Shown: piece by piece, positions 39,470 to 48,155 of the stretch | How the letters are laid out: every line of letters begins with the position of its first letter | Numbering within the stretch: position 1 is the stretch's first letter | IMG/VR virus record: IMGVR_UViG_3300028676_000005 | Location: 124,001 to 188,000 of that record | Direction: 5' to 3' (one strand) | DNA length: 64,000 nucleotides | Source of the DNA: a virus | Program-made: the position numbers and the translations under genes | Notes under the pieces: model-generated | What the model was told of the DNA's origin: nothing | The model's input: the letters and a program-made list of their open reading frames with translations, nothing else | The model's database searches: none

Positions 39470-42400
39470 ATGTCGTATAGATCTAGGTCCACTACGGTGG
39501 GCAATACCCCCGTAGATATCACTCAGGTACGGCAAAACTTTAGTAACATGCCTACGTATATTCGGTCCACTCTTCGCAACGCTGTTCCTCTTAATGGCGT
39601 GTCACCAGAAAAAGGTGATGTTGGCGGTGTAGAAACCGTTAACCAATATAAGTTACAGCGTCTCAGTGACGTTTTAAGCAACAACATCAATGCGGTGACT
39701 GACCTACGTGCCATTACGCCGTATGTGGACAAAGCAGAGCTGATTTGGGACACTATCTTGCTTTACCCTAACGGTAAGCAGGACAAGATTCTTACGTACA
39801 GCACGCTGCCTTCCAAGCTGAAGAACGTCGCATTGCATACAGAACTGCTTAAGGTGTGGGAAGAATACTTCACCAACGACTATAAGATCGAGGAAGATCT
39901 TAGCAAAATGATTAAGGATATCCTCTGGAATACGGGGAGTTACGTCCTTTTTAATCTTAGTCGTCCTGGTCTTGATTACCTGATTAATGGTAGTGAAGTT
40001 GACCCTAAACACAATTCTGAAAATGAGCCTCTTGACGCCAAAGCTAGAGAAGGTGCCGAGGCTTTCCAGCTTTACGAGCGTAAGTTCCGTGAAGCAGCTA
40101 TGAACGAGTTTAACAACTCGTTTGCAAACGACCCTACCAATAACAAGGTAAAGGTTCGTAACCTCGGTAAATTCATTAAAGACCCTAACAAGAAAGCCGC
40201 CCCGTCTGTTATTAACGGTTTGGAGCGCTTGCTTAAGGATGCCGGGTCTGTTCAGGAAGACGAGTATCGTCTGTTTGATAATGAGTTTGACCCTTCCAAC
40301 GATATTGATATCACAATTACGGATAACCCTGCTTGCTTGTTCCTACCTCGCTTTCACCAGAAGCGTCGAGAAGAGCAACTGGGTAGTGTAGTTGGTCAAG
40401 AAAACATCAACATGATGGTGGAACGCGCTCTTAAGAAAGACAAAGATCGCGATCCAATCGGTCCTAACGACACAGACAAAAAAAGAAAGAAGGCTGCTCC
40501 ATCTGACGCGACTACCCAAAACCTGGATTCGCATCAGGTTGCTGAGATTGCGCGGGAACTTTACCCAAGCCGAAACATTCGTTCTCAATCGATGCAGTTT
40601 GTTAAAAGCATTGATACTCTGTCAGTAGCACCTTACGGTCGTGGGTTGGTTTTCCATATCCCTAGTGAGGCATGTATCCCTATTCATCGTAATGGTGTAC
40701 GCCGGGCGAATCCGGATATCATTGTTCTGATGGATCGTGATACTGGTGAGTTCCTTAAGAACACTACCGACCCTGAGTACTATCAGTCCACTTCAGCTGT
40801 TAGAGGCGGGCTCAGTAACAAGAACAAGACTGGTAGCGAGAACGCTATCATCTCTAGTCTTCGTACTGTTCAGTCTGGTAAACCATGTGATTTCGACATG
40901 CGTGAGTTTGCAGACATTAACCGGTCTAACCTCATTCGTCAGTTCACGTCGGCTGTTATTAGCGACAAGGCTGATTCGGTAAGCATTACTCTGGACGAGG
41001 AAGTCAACAAGATCTTCTTGTCTCGTATGTTTGCTAAACAGGGTGTTCGTTGCTTGTATATCCCTGGTGAGGCTATTACCTACATGGCGCTGAAGTATAG
41101 CGAACTTGGTACCGGTCAATCGCTTACACAACTGGCTAAGATGCATATTGCCCGTCTGGCTGCTTTTGACGTCGCTGACACCCTGGCTAACCTCGAGGCT
41201 GCGCAACCCCATACGTTGATGAACATCACGCATGGTAAAGAGGATGGGGACCCTGAGAACACGGCTGCTATTGCACGGGCTTCGTTCTACGATAACAACC
41301 CTGGTCTTCATAGTCTGATTTCCTCTGCACAGCTTTCAGTACCAAGCATTGTGGAATCGATGCGTAACTCGTCGTTGACTATTAAAGTTAACGCCGGTGA
41401 TAACCCATTGGTAGCCGTTCCTGAAATCGACATGCAGCATATGGAGAAGAACCACTTTAAACCGGTGGATGACACTTCGCGTCAAAAAGTTATGAATGAC
41501 ATTGCTAACTACTTCCACACTCCTCGCAGTTGGTTGGACGTTAGTGACGATTCTAATAACTTCAAGATTGAAGCAATTACTGAACACGACATGGTTGTTA
41601 ACCAAGCTGCTAACTGGCAGGATACCTTGGCTGACTTCGTTGTGGACTTCATGCGTAAACATACTCGTGTAAACGAGCCTCTGTTGAACGCATTGGTCGA
41701 AGTAATTGTAAAAAACAAGAAGCTTTGGAAGCCAGAAGGTAGTAAAGAAACTATCGCTGGTGATGAGGGTCAAGTTGTAAACATGTTGTTGGCTGACTTC
41801 TTTACTGCGGTTAAGGTTAGTTTCCCTATTCCGTCCAGCATTGAGTCTACTGACAAACTGAAGAACCAGTTGGAAGCTGTTGATGCACTGGTTACTAAGT
41901 GGATGGAGATTGCAAGTGGTGGGGCTATCCTCACTGACATCGCTACCGGCCTTGGATTTACCGATGGCAAGGCAAGCGGTGAAACAATCCTCAAACATGT
42001 TAAAGCTTACTTTTACACCGAAGCATTTAAACGTTACAACATTCCAATGCCATTTGACGATGTTGTCAATGATGGTAAGAGTGGTGGTATTGCTTCTCTG
42101 GTACATGGTATTATTCATCAGCAGGCTAACTCGCAAGAGTTCTTTGTTCAATACATGACCGAGAAACTCAAGAATGATAAATCATTCCTGAAGTCTCACA
42201 AGGCTTTGCTGGATAAGCTGCGCAGCGACATTGATGAAGCCAGCGGCGAAGAAGAAGAAACTCAAGATGGTGGTTTAGACGGCGAGACTAGTCTGACTGG
42301 TGATGTTGAACCAGGTACTGGTGGCGATAACCTCGACGTTGATGCAGAACCTCCTGCTGAAGAAGAGGAAACTGAGGAGACTGGTGATACCAAACCAGGT

Positions 42401-42508
42401 ACTGAAGAAGGCGAAGAAACTGGTACTGATGAACCCGCTGACGACGGTAACTCTGGTAGCAGTGATCCAACTTCTCCAGACTACAACCCTTGGAAAGGCA
42501 AAAAATAA
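39470..42508 (+). CDS. Putative portal protein (phiKZ gp129-like), 1012 aa
   Basis: This plus-strand gene encodes a very large protein with an N-terminal region of aromatic and helical segments (VDKAELIWDTILLYPNGKQD). The middle has a portal-like succession of beta patches and a long helix region near 690-720 (PRSWLDVSDDSNNFKIEAIT). Helices follow, ending in an extremely acidic Glu/Asp/Gly/Thr tail from about residue 925 to 1005. The size and the juxtaposition with a 762-aa protein match the portal region of phiKZ-like phages, where the portal is unusually large. The acidic tail may be disordered and could interact with scaffold or packaged DNA. AAGGGA precedes the ATG. Confidence 0.6.
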   Translation: MSYRSRSTTVGNTPVDITQVRQNFSNMPTYIRSTLRNAVPLNGVSPEKGDVGGVETVNQYKLQRLSDVLSNNINAVTDLRAITPYVDKAELIWDTILLYPNGKQDKILTYSTLPSKLKNVALHTELLKVWEEYFTNDYKIEEDLSKMIKDILWNTGSYVLFNLSRPGLDYLINGSEVDPKHNSENEPLDAKAREGAEAFQLYERKFREAAMNEFNNSFANDPTNNKVKVRNLGKFIKDPNKKAAPSVINGLERLLKDAGSVQEDEYRLFDNEFDPSNDIDITITDNPACLFLPRFHQKRREEQLGSVVGQENINMMVERALKKDKDRDPIGPNDTDKKRKKAAPSDATTQNLDSHQVAEIARELYPSRNIRSQSMQFVKSIDTLSVAPYGRGLVFHIPSEACIPIHRNGVRRANPDIIVLMDRDTGEFLKNTTDPEYYQSTSAVRGGLSNKNKTGSENAIISSLRTVQSGKPCDFDMREFADINRSNLIRQFTSAVISDKADSVSITLDEEVNKIFLSRMFAKQGVRCLYIPGEAITYMALKYSELGTGQSLTQLAKMHIARLAAFDVADTLANLEAAQPHTLMNITHGKEDGDPENTAAIARASFYDNNPGLHSLISSAQLSVPSIVESMRNSSLTIKVNAGDNPLVAVPEIDMQHMEKNHFKPVDDTSRQKVMNDIANYFHTPRSWLDVSDDSNNFKIEAITEHDMVVNQAANWQDTLADFVVDFMRKHTRVNEPLLNALVEVIVKNKKLWKPEGSKETIAGDEGQVVNMLLADFFTAVKVSFPIPSSIESTDKLKNQLEAVDALVTKWMEIASGGAILTDIATGLGFTDGKASGETILKHVKAYFYTEAFKRYNIPMPFDDVVNDGKSGGIASLVHGIIHQQANSQEFFVQYMTEKLKNDKSFLKSHKALLDKLRSDIDEASGEEEETQDGGLDGETSLTGDVEPGTGGDNLDVDAEPPAEEEETEETGDTKPGTEEGEETGTDEPADDGNSGSSDPTSPDYNPWKGKK

Positions 42509-42520
42509 AAGACTAGAGAC

Positions 42521-42554
42521 TACTACTCCTACCGCTTGCGCGGTAGGAGTAGTA
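42521..42554. terminator. Bidirectional terminator after portal gene
   Basis: A 14-bp perfect stem (TACTACTCCTACCG and complement) with a 6-base loop separates the convergent stops of 39470-42508 and 42561-43472. Confidence 0.8.
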
Positions 42555-42560
42555 TATCTT

Positions 42561-43472
42561 TTATTTGTTTACGTTTGCCAGAACCCAGTGGACATTTGGC
42601 ATGTCTTTGAGATCGTGCAGCTCAGTTACGGCGATCATGCCAGGAACTTGTTCTTCGGTTGCAAACAAGATCAAAGCGCTTTCGTTGTAGCCGAACTCTT
42701 CCGGCTCGTGCATTGTTGCCAGGTTGGTGATGAACGCCATGAAGTTCTTGGCAAACTCTTGTGCGTCGCCGAAAGCTTCTGGCCAGTTACCGGCCTGAAA
42801 CACGTTGTGCAAATGACCAACCACAGTTTCTGGTTTGATAGTTGCCGTTTCGTCGGTGTATTCCAGGATATCGGTGAGTTTCACTACCATTGGAAAGGTG
42901 GTAGGGATTTCGTCACCCTGGTCGAGTTGGACTTCGGTGGCGATCTTGTTCAAACGATCGAAGTCGATCTTGTGAAACAGGGCCATTGCTTCGTCAACTT
43001 CCACCGGCGTTGGTTCGAAAGTTTTGTTGACGTACAGGTAAGCCCAGTACTGCGTCTTGGCGCCTTGCGCGGCATTCATGCTGGCGATGGAGTCGATGAC
43101 GTTGTTGGTGTTTGGTGGTGCCATGAAGAAGATGCAGTTTTCGGAGAAAGCTTCTGCTTCGTTCATGTCCAGGATGTTCAGCAGTGTCGCGGTGATACGC
43201 TCCAACAGGTTTTCCAGCCGCAGGAAGTCTTTAGGCCAGTTACCGACCCGGCGGATATCTGCAAAGGCTTGTGCGATAACAGAGACGTCCACGTAGGGAT
43301 GTCCGGTGTCACCACGTTCTTTGAAAAGCAGGCGGCCAGGAATGGTAATTGGAAAACTGTTAAAACGTGGGATCTCGCCAGTGTCCAGGAACGCGTCCAG
43401 GACCGGGCGGCTGAAAGTGAATACTTTCTGGAAATCTTCTTGGGAGGCAAACTTTGGTTGTGCATTTTCCAC
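42561..43472 (-). CDS. Hypothetical protein with internal duplication, 303 aa
   Basis: No family is recognised. Two halves align by eye. GNWPKDF, a long helix and AEAFSENCIFFMA (about residues 97-139) correspond to GNWPEAF, a helix and PEEFGYNESALILFA (about 230-273). The protein is acidic and soluble. Its third positions are GC-rich, similar to strongly expressed genes. It is the second gene behind the early-type promoter at 44052, after a rho-independent terminator at 43517-43536, so it may have reduced read-through expression or its own start. Confidence 0.75.
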   Translation of the reverse strand: MENAQPKFASQEDFQKVFTFSRPVLDAFLDTGEIPRFNSFPITIPGRLLFKERGDTGHPYVDVSVIAQAFADIRRVGNWPKDFLRLENLLERITATLLNILDMNEAEAFSENCIFFMAPPNTNNVIDSIASMNAAQGAKTQYWAYLYVNKTFEPTPVEVDEAMALFHKIDFDRLNKIATEVQLDQGDEIPTTFPMVVKLTDILEYTDETATIKPETVVGHLHNVFQAGNWPEAFGDAQEFAKNFMAFITNLATMHEPEEFGYNESALILFATEEQVPGMIAVTELHDLKDMPNVHWVLANVNK

Positions 43473-43516
43473 GGTGTTTCTCCTGATTTAAAATCGTTGG
43501 TTTTTTACTAAAAAGA

Positions 43517-43536
43517 AAAGCCCCAGTTAGGGCTTT
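43517..43536 (-). terminator. Rho-independent terminator after 43548-44000
   Basis: On the minus strand AAAGCCC pairs with GGGCTTT (7 bp, 6-base loop) and is followed by TCTTTTTAG, a classical terminator for the 150-aa gene. Confidence 0.8.
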
Positions 43537-43547
43537 CCCGGATGGGA

Positions 43548-44000
43548 CTATTTGACGTCACGAGCTTTCCAAGCGTCATAACCTTCTTTTACTTTTGCTT
43601 GCAGCTCTGCCAGCTTTTCTGGAGATACCAGATCAACTGCTTGCAGCTTACCGTCGACCAGGAAATGGACGTCGGAGATGAAGCTTGCTGTGATGATGTT
43701 GGTGGATTGGTTTTCGTTGTAGTCGAGAATGGATTGCTCCATGGTTTTGTCAAACTTCTCAACTACACCGCCGCAGCTATCACGGCTGATATGTGGCAGG
43801 TTGAACGAGTCGACGTACATCGCGTTAAGCGAGAAGTAACGCGCATCGTGCAGGCTAACGGTGAATTCTTTATTGCCGGTAACCAGTTTAGCGAGACCGA
43901 AGATATTGCGCATACCGCCGCACGCATGGTCATCTTTGCAAGAACCGGCGGAGGTGTTTACTGCGGCCAGTACTGCTGCGAAATTGTTAACTACTTGCAT
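43548..44000 (-). CDS. Hypothetical early-type protein, 150 aa
   Basis: It is the first gene after the TATATTAC promoter at 44052-44059. The N-terminal part has an alanine-rich helix, then CKDDHACGG with two Cys; a third Cys is in SRDSCGG. The C-terminal helix is charged (PEKLAELQAKVKEGYDAWKA). The function is unknown. It lies in a structural-gene block but has its own early promoter and terminator, hinting at independent regulation. Confidence 0.7.
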   Translation of the reverse strand: MQVVNNFAAVLAAVNTSAGSCKDDHACGGMRNIFGLAKLVTGNKEFTVSLHDARYFSLNAMYVDSFNLPHISRDSCGGVVEKFDKTMEQSILDYNENQSTNIITASFISDVHFLVDGKLQAVDLVSPEKLAELQAKVKEGYDAWKARDVK

Positions 44001-44051
44001 GATAGAACTCCTGATTAGTAATCAAATGATTTACTGTTGTTATCTACCCAA

Positions 44052-44059
44052 GTAATATA
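44052..44059 (-). promoter_or_regulatory. Early-type promoter core TATATTAC
   Basis: On the minus strand the core is preceded by GGTTCAAGTC and lies 52 bases upstream of the ATG at 44000. The flank is nearly identical to that at 7220-7227, including AACTTTT further upstream. It follows the terminator at 44095-44130. Confidence 0.72.
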
Positions 44060-44094
44060 GACTTGAACCATTTCAAAAGTTAAAACAATAGTGT

Positions 44095-44130
44095 ATAACT
44101 CTACTGGCCTTTGTGGGCCAGTAGAGTTAT
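44095..44130 (-). terminator. Terminator after 44137-46488
   Basis: A 15-bp perfect stem (ATAACTCTACTGGCC and complement) with a 6-base loop lies 7 bases past the stop of the 783-aa gene and upstream of the early promoter, insulating the two units. Confidence 0.8.
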
Positions 44131-44136
44131 TTACAG

Positions 44137-46488
44137 TCAATCAGTTTTCAACAGTACCAAAGGTTTTTCGGCATTGATGTGACGCAGTGTTGCCACGTTA
44201 CGATCTTCGACGCTGTAGCTGAACAGCCACAAGTGTTCGGTGCTGCTGAAACGGATCAGGTGATCACGATAACCAGTGAGGCAATCTTCACCCTCTACTT
44301 CTACCTGCACTTCTACCAATTGGAAGAGTTCTGGAAGAACACTACGTTTGATGTACTGTGCAACGTTTGTTTCGGCATGAATCGGACCGCCGTCGTTTAC
44401 AACGTTAGCGATATAGAAATCGCGAATGAAGTAAACATTGTTGTCGTCTTTCAACTTGTCAATAGCTGACATGTTTTCCGGACTTTGGATGAAGCGGTTA
44501 ACTTTGTGGAACATTTTGAGGTGACTGGTAATGTAGTTGTCAGCTTCACTATCAATCAGGATGTTCCAAACCAGGGCGTCTTTGCCACGCAGGTGATCAT
44601 TGAGATCCTGAATGTCGTTAACGAAGTTCTTGATCTGAAGCTTGCCGCCACCGCCCTTACCTTCAAGAGCGTTGTAACCGCAGCTGTTTACCAGCCATTG
44701 GTTAGTGACATCAGTCAAACGACCGTTGATGAAATCGGCCAGCTTTTCTGGGATGATACCTTGTTCAAAGTAATGACGCAACAGCGCACCGGCTTCCACC
44801 AAGTTTGGACGCACATCCATTTCGCTGTCGGCGAAGAGGAATGGTAGGTCCTGGAACAATCGGGTTTTGATTTCCGGGCGTTCTACTTCGTACACGTCCC
44901 AAGAGCTGACGTCAGTGAACACGCAAGCAGCTTGGCCTTTCAGGCTGGAAGTTACTTTGTTGGTGATCAGATTGATGTCGGCGAGGATTGCACGCGAATC
45001 AGTGGACACCACTGGATCAGATACAACAATGGCTGGAGTGCCTTTGCCGTGTTTCTTGATCAGAGGGATTTTCACTACCAGGTCTTTGTCTGCGGCTTCT
45101 TCCAAAGATACTGGAACAATCGGCGGATACGAATCGCCGTCTGCGCGCATTTTGTCGAGCGGTGGTAACAGGAGTGCTGGGTTCTGGATGAGGATTGGCA
45201 CGTCAACGTTCTCCAAACGTACTGGGTAGCTAAACCAGCCATCATTCTTTTCCAGGTCGATGACAACTACGCGATAAATGTTGTGCGCAATTGCATGTTC
45301 TTGACGCTGGTCTGGATGCCGGCGGAACACGCGCTGAATGTACTTCCAGTCACCTTCTGCCACGTAATAGTGGTTAGTCCGGCCGGTGAACTTGAAGTAG
45401 TGGTTCAGATCGAACGTGTGTTTGTTTTGTATGTCGAGATTTTCCAGATCGTTACGGAAGTTACCCCAAGTCATATTGACCTCTTCATGTTGTGGTTGGC
45501 TAGCGGCCTGATATTGGTGTTCTTGATAACCACCGGTGTTGAACTCTTGTGCATTACGGCGAATCATTTCAAAAGTCTTTTGCAGCTCAATGTTTTGGCT
45601 GCTTGCATCTACCTTGCGGCCTGGTGTGAACCCAAGGAATTCTGCATATGTATCTGGATCGTTAAGTCGTGCATATTCAAGCGGTGTACTGATACGTTTT
45701 ACAAAGTCAAGCTGTTGATATGGGAAAGGTGCATCAAAGAAATCCCACATGATACTGAACTGCTCTTTGAATCTGTCCAGGTTGCTAAGAATATCTTCCA
45801 GTCGCTTTGGCAACCGATTAATCCAACCTTGACCTTTCTTGGTGTAGCAAATCCAGCTAAGGAACTCCAGGAGTAGCAAATGGCTAACAGCTAACTGCAC
45901 ACCATTAAAATAATCCTGCTGAGTCCACTCTTCTTTATTACTGCGACGCAACTCTTCGATCAGGATATAACCAAAGATAATCATACCCTGGTTTGCCACT
46001 GTCTTGATAAACTCAGGACGACGACTTATCTCATCTACAAAGTCTTTCTTTATTGGATCTACCGCACCGGTGATGTTGTCGAGAATAAACGAGTCACGAA
46101 CGGTGATGTAGTTGTGATAGAACAGCTTTTGTTCACGACGCATCATGAAGTTAAAGAACTGCACCATCGGGTACTCTGCCTTGGAGATGTAATACTCTTG
46201 GCTACCGGCATCAATCCCCCCACCGGCCTCCAACATCCCTGCTAGCACTTCGTTAGTTTCAATACCACCAGCACCAGTACGCCAGTTAAACCCGCCTACT
46301 GGTTGTCCATTGCGCTCAGCAGCACCACCCATGATTGCGCGGATAGTGCTGCCAGGGGCCATAGCACCTGATTGTACACCTAACGGTTGTTGCCCTCCCA
46401 TACCACCAATACCACGATGCTGGGCTGGCGGGTTTGCGTTGTCCAGATTTACCCCAAACTGTCTAGTAGAACGCAGTGAATCACTCAT
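44137..46488 (-). CDS. Hypothetical large protein, 783 aa
   Basis: No family is recognised. The N-terminal 90 residues are Gly/Ala/Gln-rich and probably disordered (GIGGMGGQQPLG, MLEAGGGIDAG). A helical and aromatic region follows (MVQFFNFMMRREQKLFYHNY), and then mixed alpha/beta regions up to the C terminus. It overlaps the start of the RNA polymerase-like gene stop by 4 bases, so the two are coupled. Size and location between the portal and capsid genes suggest a structural or head-assembly protein. Confidence 0.72.
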   Translation of the reverse strand: MSDSLRSTRQFGVNLDNANPPAQHRGIGGMGGQQPLGVQSGAMAPGSTIRAIMGGAAERNGQPVGGFNWRTGAGGIETNEVLAGMLEAGGGIDAGSQEYYISKAEYPMVQFFNFMMRREQKLFYHNYITVRDSFILDNITGAVDPIKKDFVDEISRRPEFIKTVANQGMIIFGYILIEELRRSNKEEWTQQDYFNGVQLAVSHLLLLEFLSWICYTKKGQGWINRLPKRLEDILSNLDRFKEQFSIMWDFFDAPFPYQQLDFVKRISTPLEYARLNDPDTYAEFLGFTPGRKVDASSQNIELQKTFEMIRRNAQEFNTGGYQEHQYQAASQPQHEEVNMTWGNFRNDLENLDIQNKHTFDLNHYFKFTGRTNHYYVAEGDWKYIQRVFRRHPDQRQEHAIAHNIYRVVVIDLEKNDGWFSYPVRLENVDVPILIQNPALLLPPLDKMRADGDSYPPIVPVSLEEAADKDLVVKIPLIKKHGKGTPAIVVSDPVVSTDSRAILADINLITNKVTSSLKGQAACVFTDVSSWDVYEVERPEIKTRLFQDLPFLFADSEMDVRPNLVEAGALLRHYFEQGIIPEKLADFINGRLTDVTNQWLVNSCGYNALEGKGGGGKLQIKNFVNDIQDLNDHLRGKDALVWNILIDSEADNYITSHLKMFHKVNRFIQSPENMSAIDKLKDDNNVYFIRDFYIANVVNDGGPIHAETNVAQYIKRSVLPELFQLVEVQVEVEGEDCLTGYRDHLIRFSSTEHLWLFSYSVEDRNVATLRHINAEKPLVLLKTD

Positions 46489-48143
46489 GCAATAGTTTCT
46501 CTAAATTTAAGGCGTCTATCAAACTGTTCATAAGCCTCCTTAAACTTAGGGTTCAAGGCGGTTACTTTTTCGTTTATCAGATAGATGCTAGGTAGGAGAT
46601 AACCCCGCCCATCTGGACAGGGAGAAGATACCTTCAAATGGCTGTTTACAAACAGCTGCGAGGTATGGATGAATGTCGAGCTGTCATTAGCATCGAAGTC
46701 ACCTTTCTTCCTGTTACGAGACGAACTAGTAAACACCTTGTCCTGAGACATGCAACCCAGCATGTAGTCCACAAACGGAACGTCAGTCGGGGTAGCTTCC
46801 TGGATAAGGTTGGTATAACGTGCGTTGTCGATTTCTTTTGCATGGAACCGACTATTCATGAAACGTGAAACTTTCTTGTGGCTTAACTCTGAATTGTTCT
46901 TAATGTCGTGCTTAAAGCTGTTGGCTGCCGTGATGAGTTTGTCCATCGTGAATTCGACACTTGCCAGCTCTTTGTGAAACATTGTCGCGCGATCTGTTGT
47001 CTGAACAATCTCACTACGGTTAGTAATGATGTAATTGAACAGATCAAAGATATTGCTGGCCATGATGTTCTGGGCCGCAAATCGTTTGATAGAGTCGTCA
47101 TCCAGATACTCGTTGATCGAGATGAAGTGATCATTCATCAGGCGCATGATGTATTCATTTGGATCGCCTGCTTTAACCGACGTACGGCCAATCAGGAGTT
47201 TCCAGTAGCTTGGATCGTCAATCCGGGATTCGTCAAAGTAACTTGACATGCAATCCGCCACAAACTGTAAAGACGCTGCATACTGCAACCCAAGCGTGTT
47301 CAACGTAGTACGTTTACTAGACTTGTTACGGATTGCTACTCCGTAATCCAAACTGATGAACTCGCCCAAGAACTTGGGATTGTTCGTGCTAGACTTGGTA
47401 ATGATTTCCCAGCGGTCTTTAGCCTTGCAGTCACTAACTAGAGCTTCTACCGGGCCAAGCTCGTACTCACACTCCCCAAACATATCCATTGCTTTGCTAA
47501 AGCCCATGTCTGCGAACACGTACCAGGCAAGTAGTGGAGTTGGAACATTTTTACTGGTTATCTTCCGTGAGTTGGTAGGACTGTAGAACCGGTTGCTAGC
47601 AAGGTTAATACCTGCCGTCCGATACTTGGTCTGCCCACTGAGGTCAAACACATAATCATAGTTATAATGTTCAACACCAATCTTGAATTTAAAGCCCAAG
47701 ACCTTAACAAACAGAGAACCATCTTTAGCAACTGGCAAACCTTTCTCTGCCAGAACCACTTGTAAACTGTAGTGCACCCCACGCAACCAAATGTCGCCAT
47801 ACCTGTCACAGTACGGAAGCATGGTGTAAGCATGCATCGGGATCATCTGCCCGCCTTTATCACGATACTCAAAGTTGAGCCGGACAGGGAACAGTGTTTC
47901 TTTGTGAATGTCGTACACACGGGTGCTGCTTGCGGTCAGGTAGCGAATATATTCGCGAGGGGACACCCGTACCACATTAAGGAAGAATACGCCTCGGCTT
48001 TCGATACTCTTAAAGATAGCCTTTAGAGAGTTTTCGTAATACCGCTGCACTCCTTCAAATTCCTTTAAGTGAAACCCATCCATCAGAGTTTGGTTAAAGG
48101 GTGGATACTCCGCTTTAATTGCATCGGCTATCAAGTGAAACAT
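46485..48143 (-). CDS. Probable RNA polymerase beta-subunit N-terminal part (phiKZ gp123-like)
   Basis: The ATG at 48143 is chosen because GAGGTG precedes it by 5 bases; a TTG start upstream has no such site. At residues 98-135 the protein has a GG..IPM.A.TML..CDRYGDIWLRG..Y..QVVL pattern. This resembles the bacterial beta-subunit strand IPLM.....F.I.G.E.V...Q near the protrusion and lobe. In phiKZ the non-virion RNA polymerase is split and the piece called gp123 is encoded near the capsid gene, as here. The rest is helical and diverged; no catalytic NADFDGD motif is expected in a beta piece. The subunit would join other beta and beta-prime fragments outside this window. Confidence 0.58.
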   Translation of the reverse strand: MFHLIADAIKAEYPPFNQTLMDGFHLKEFEGVQRYYENSLKAIFKSIESRGVFFLNVVRVSPREYIRYLTASSTRVYDIHKETLFPVRLNFEYRDKGGQMIPMHAYTMLPYCDRYGDIWLRGVHYSLQVVLAEKGLPVAKDGSLFVKVLGFKFKIGVEHYNYDYVFDLSGQTKYRTAGINLASNRFYSPTNSRKITSKNVPTPLLAWYVFADMGFSKAMDMFGECEYELGPVEALVSDCKAKDRWEIITKSSTNNPKFLGEFISLDYGVAIRNKSSKRTTLNTLGLQYAASLQFVADCMSSYFDESRIDDPSYWKLLIGRTSVKAGDPNEYIMRLMNDHFISINEYLDDDSIKRFAAQNIMASNIFDLFNYIITNRSEIVQTTDRATMFHKELASVEFTMDKLITAANSFKHDIKNNSELSHKKVSRFMNSRFHAKEIDNARYTNLIQEATPTDVPFVDYMLGCMSQDKVFTSSSRNRKKGDFDANDSSTFIHTSQLFVNSHLKVSSPCPDGRGYLLPSIYLINEKVTALNPKFKEAYEQFDRRLKFRETIA

Positions 48144-48155
48144 GTGACACCTCAA

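Noticed and set aside
41336-42151. 271-codon minus-strand frame inside the portal gene
   Set aside because: It is antisense to a gene with a clear start, continuous protein features and a ribosome site.
42300-43511. 403-codon plus-strand frame spanning the portal end and the opposite 303-aa gene
   Set aside because: It crosses the bidirectional terminator and runs antisense to a gene with good signals, so it is a shadow frame.
46485-48155. TTG start 12 bases upstream for the RNA polymerase-like gene
   Set aside because: The ATG at 48143 has GAGGTG at good spacing, whereas the TTG has no ribosome site.
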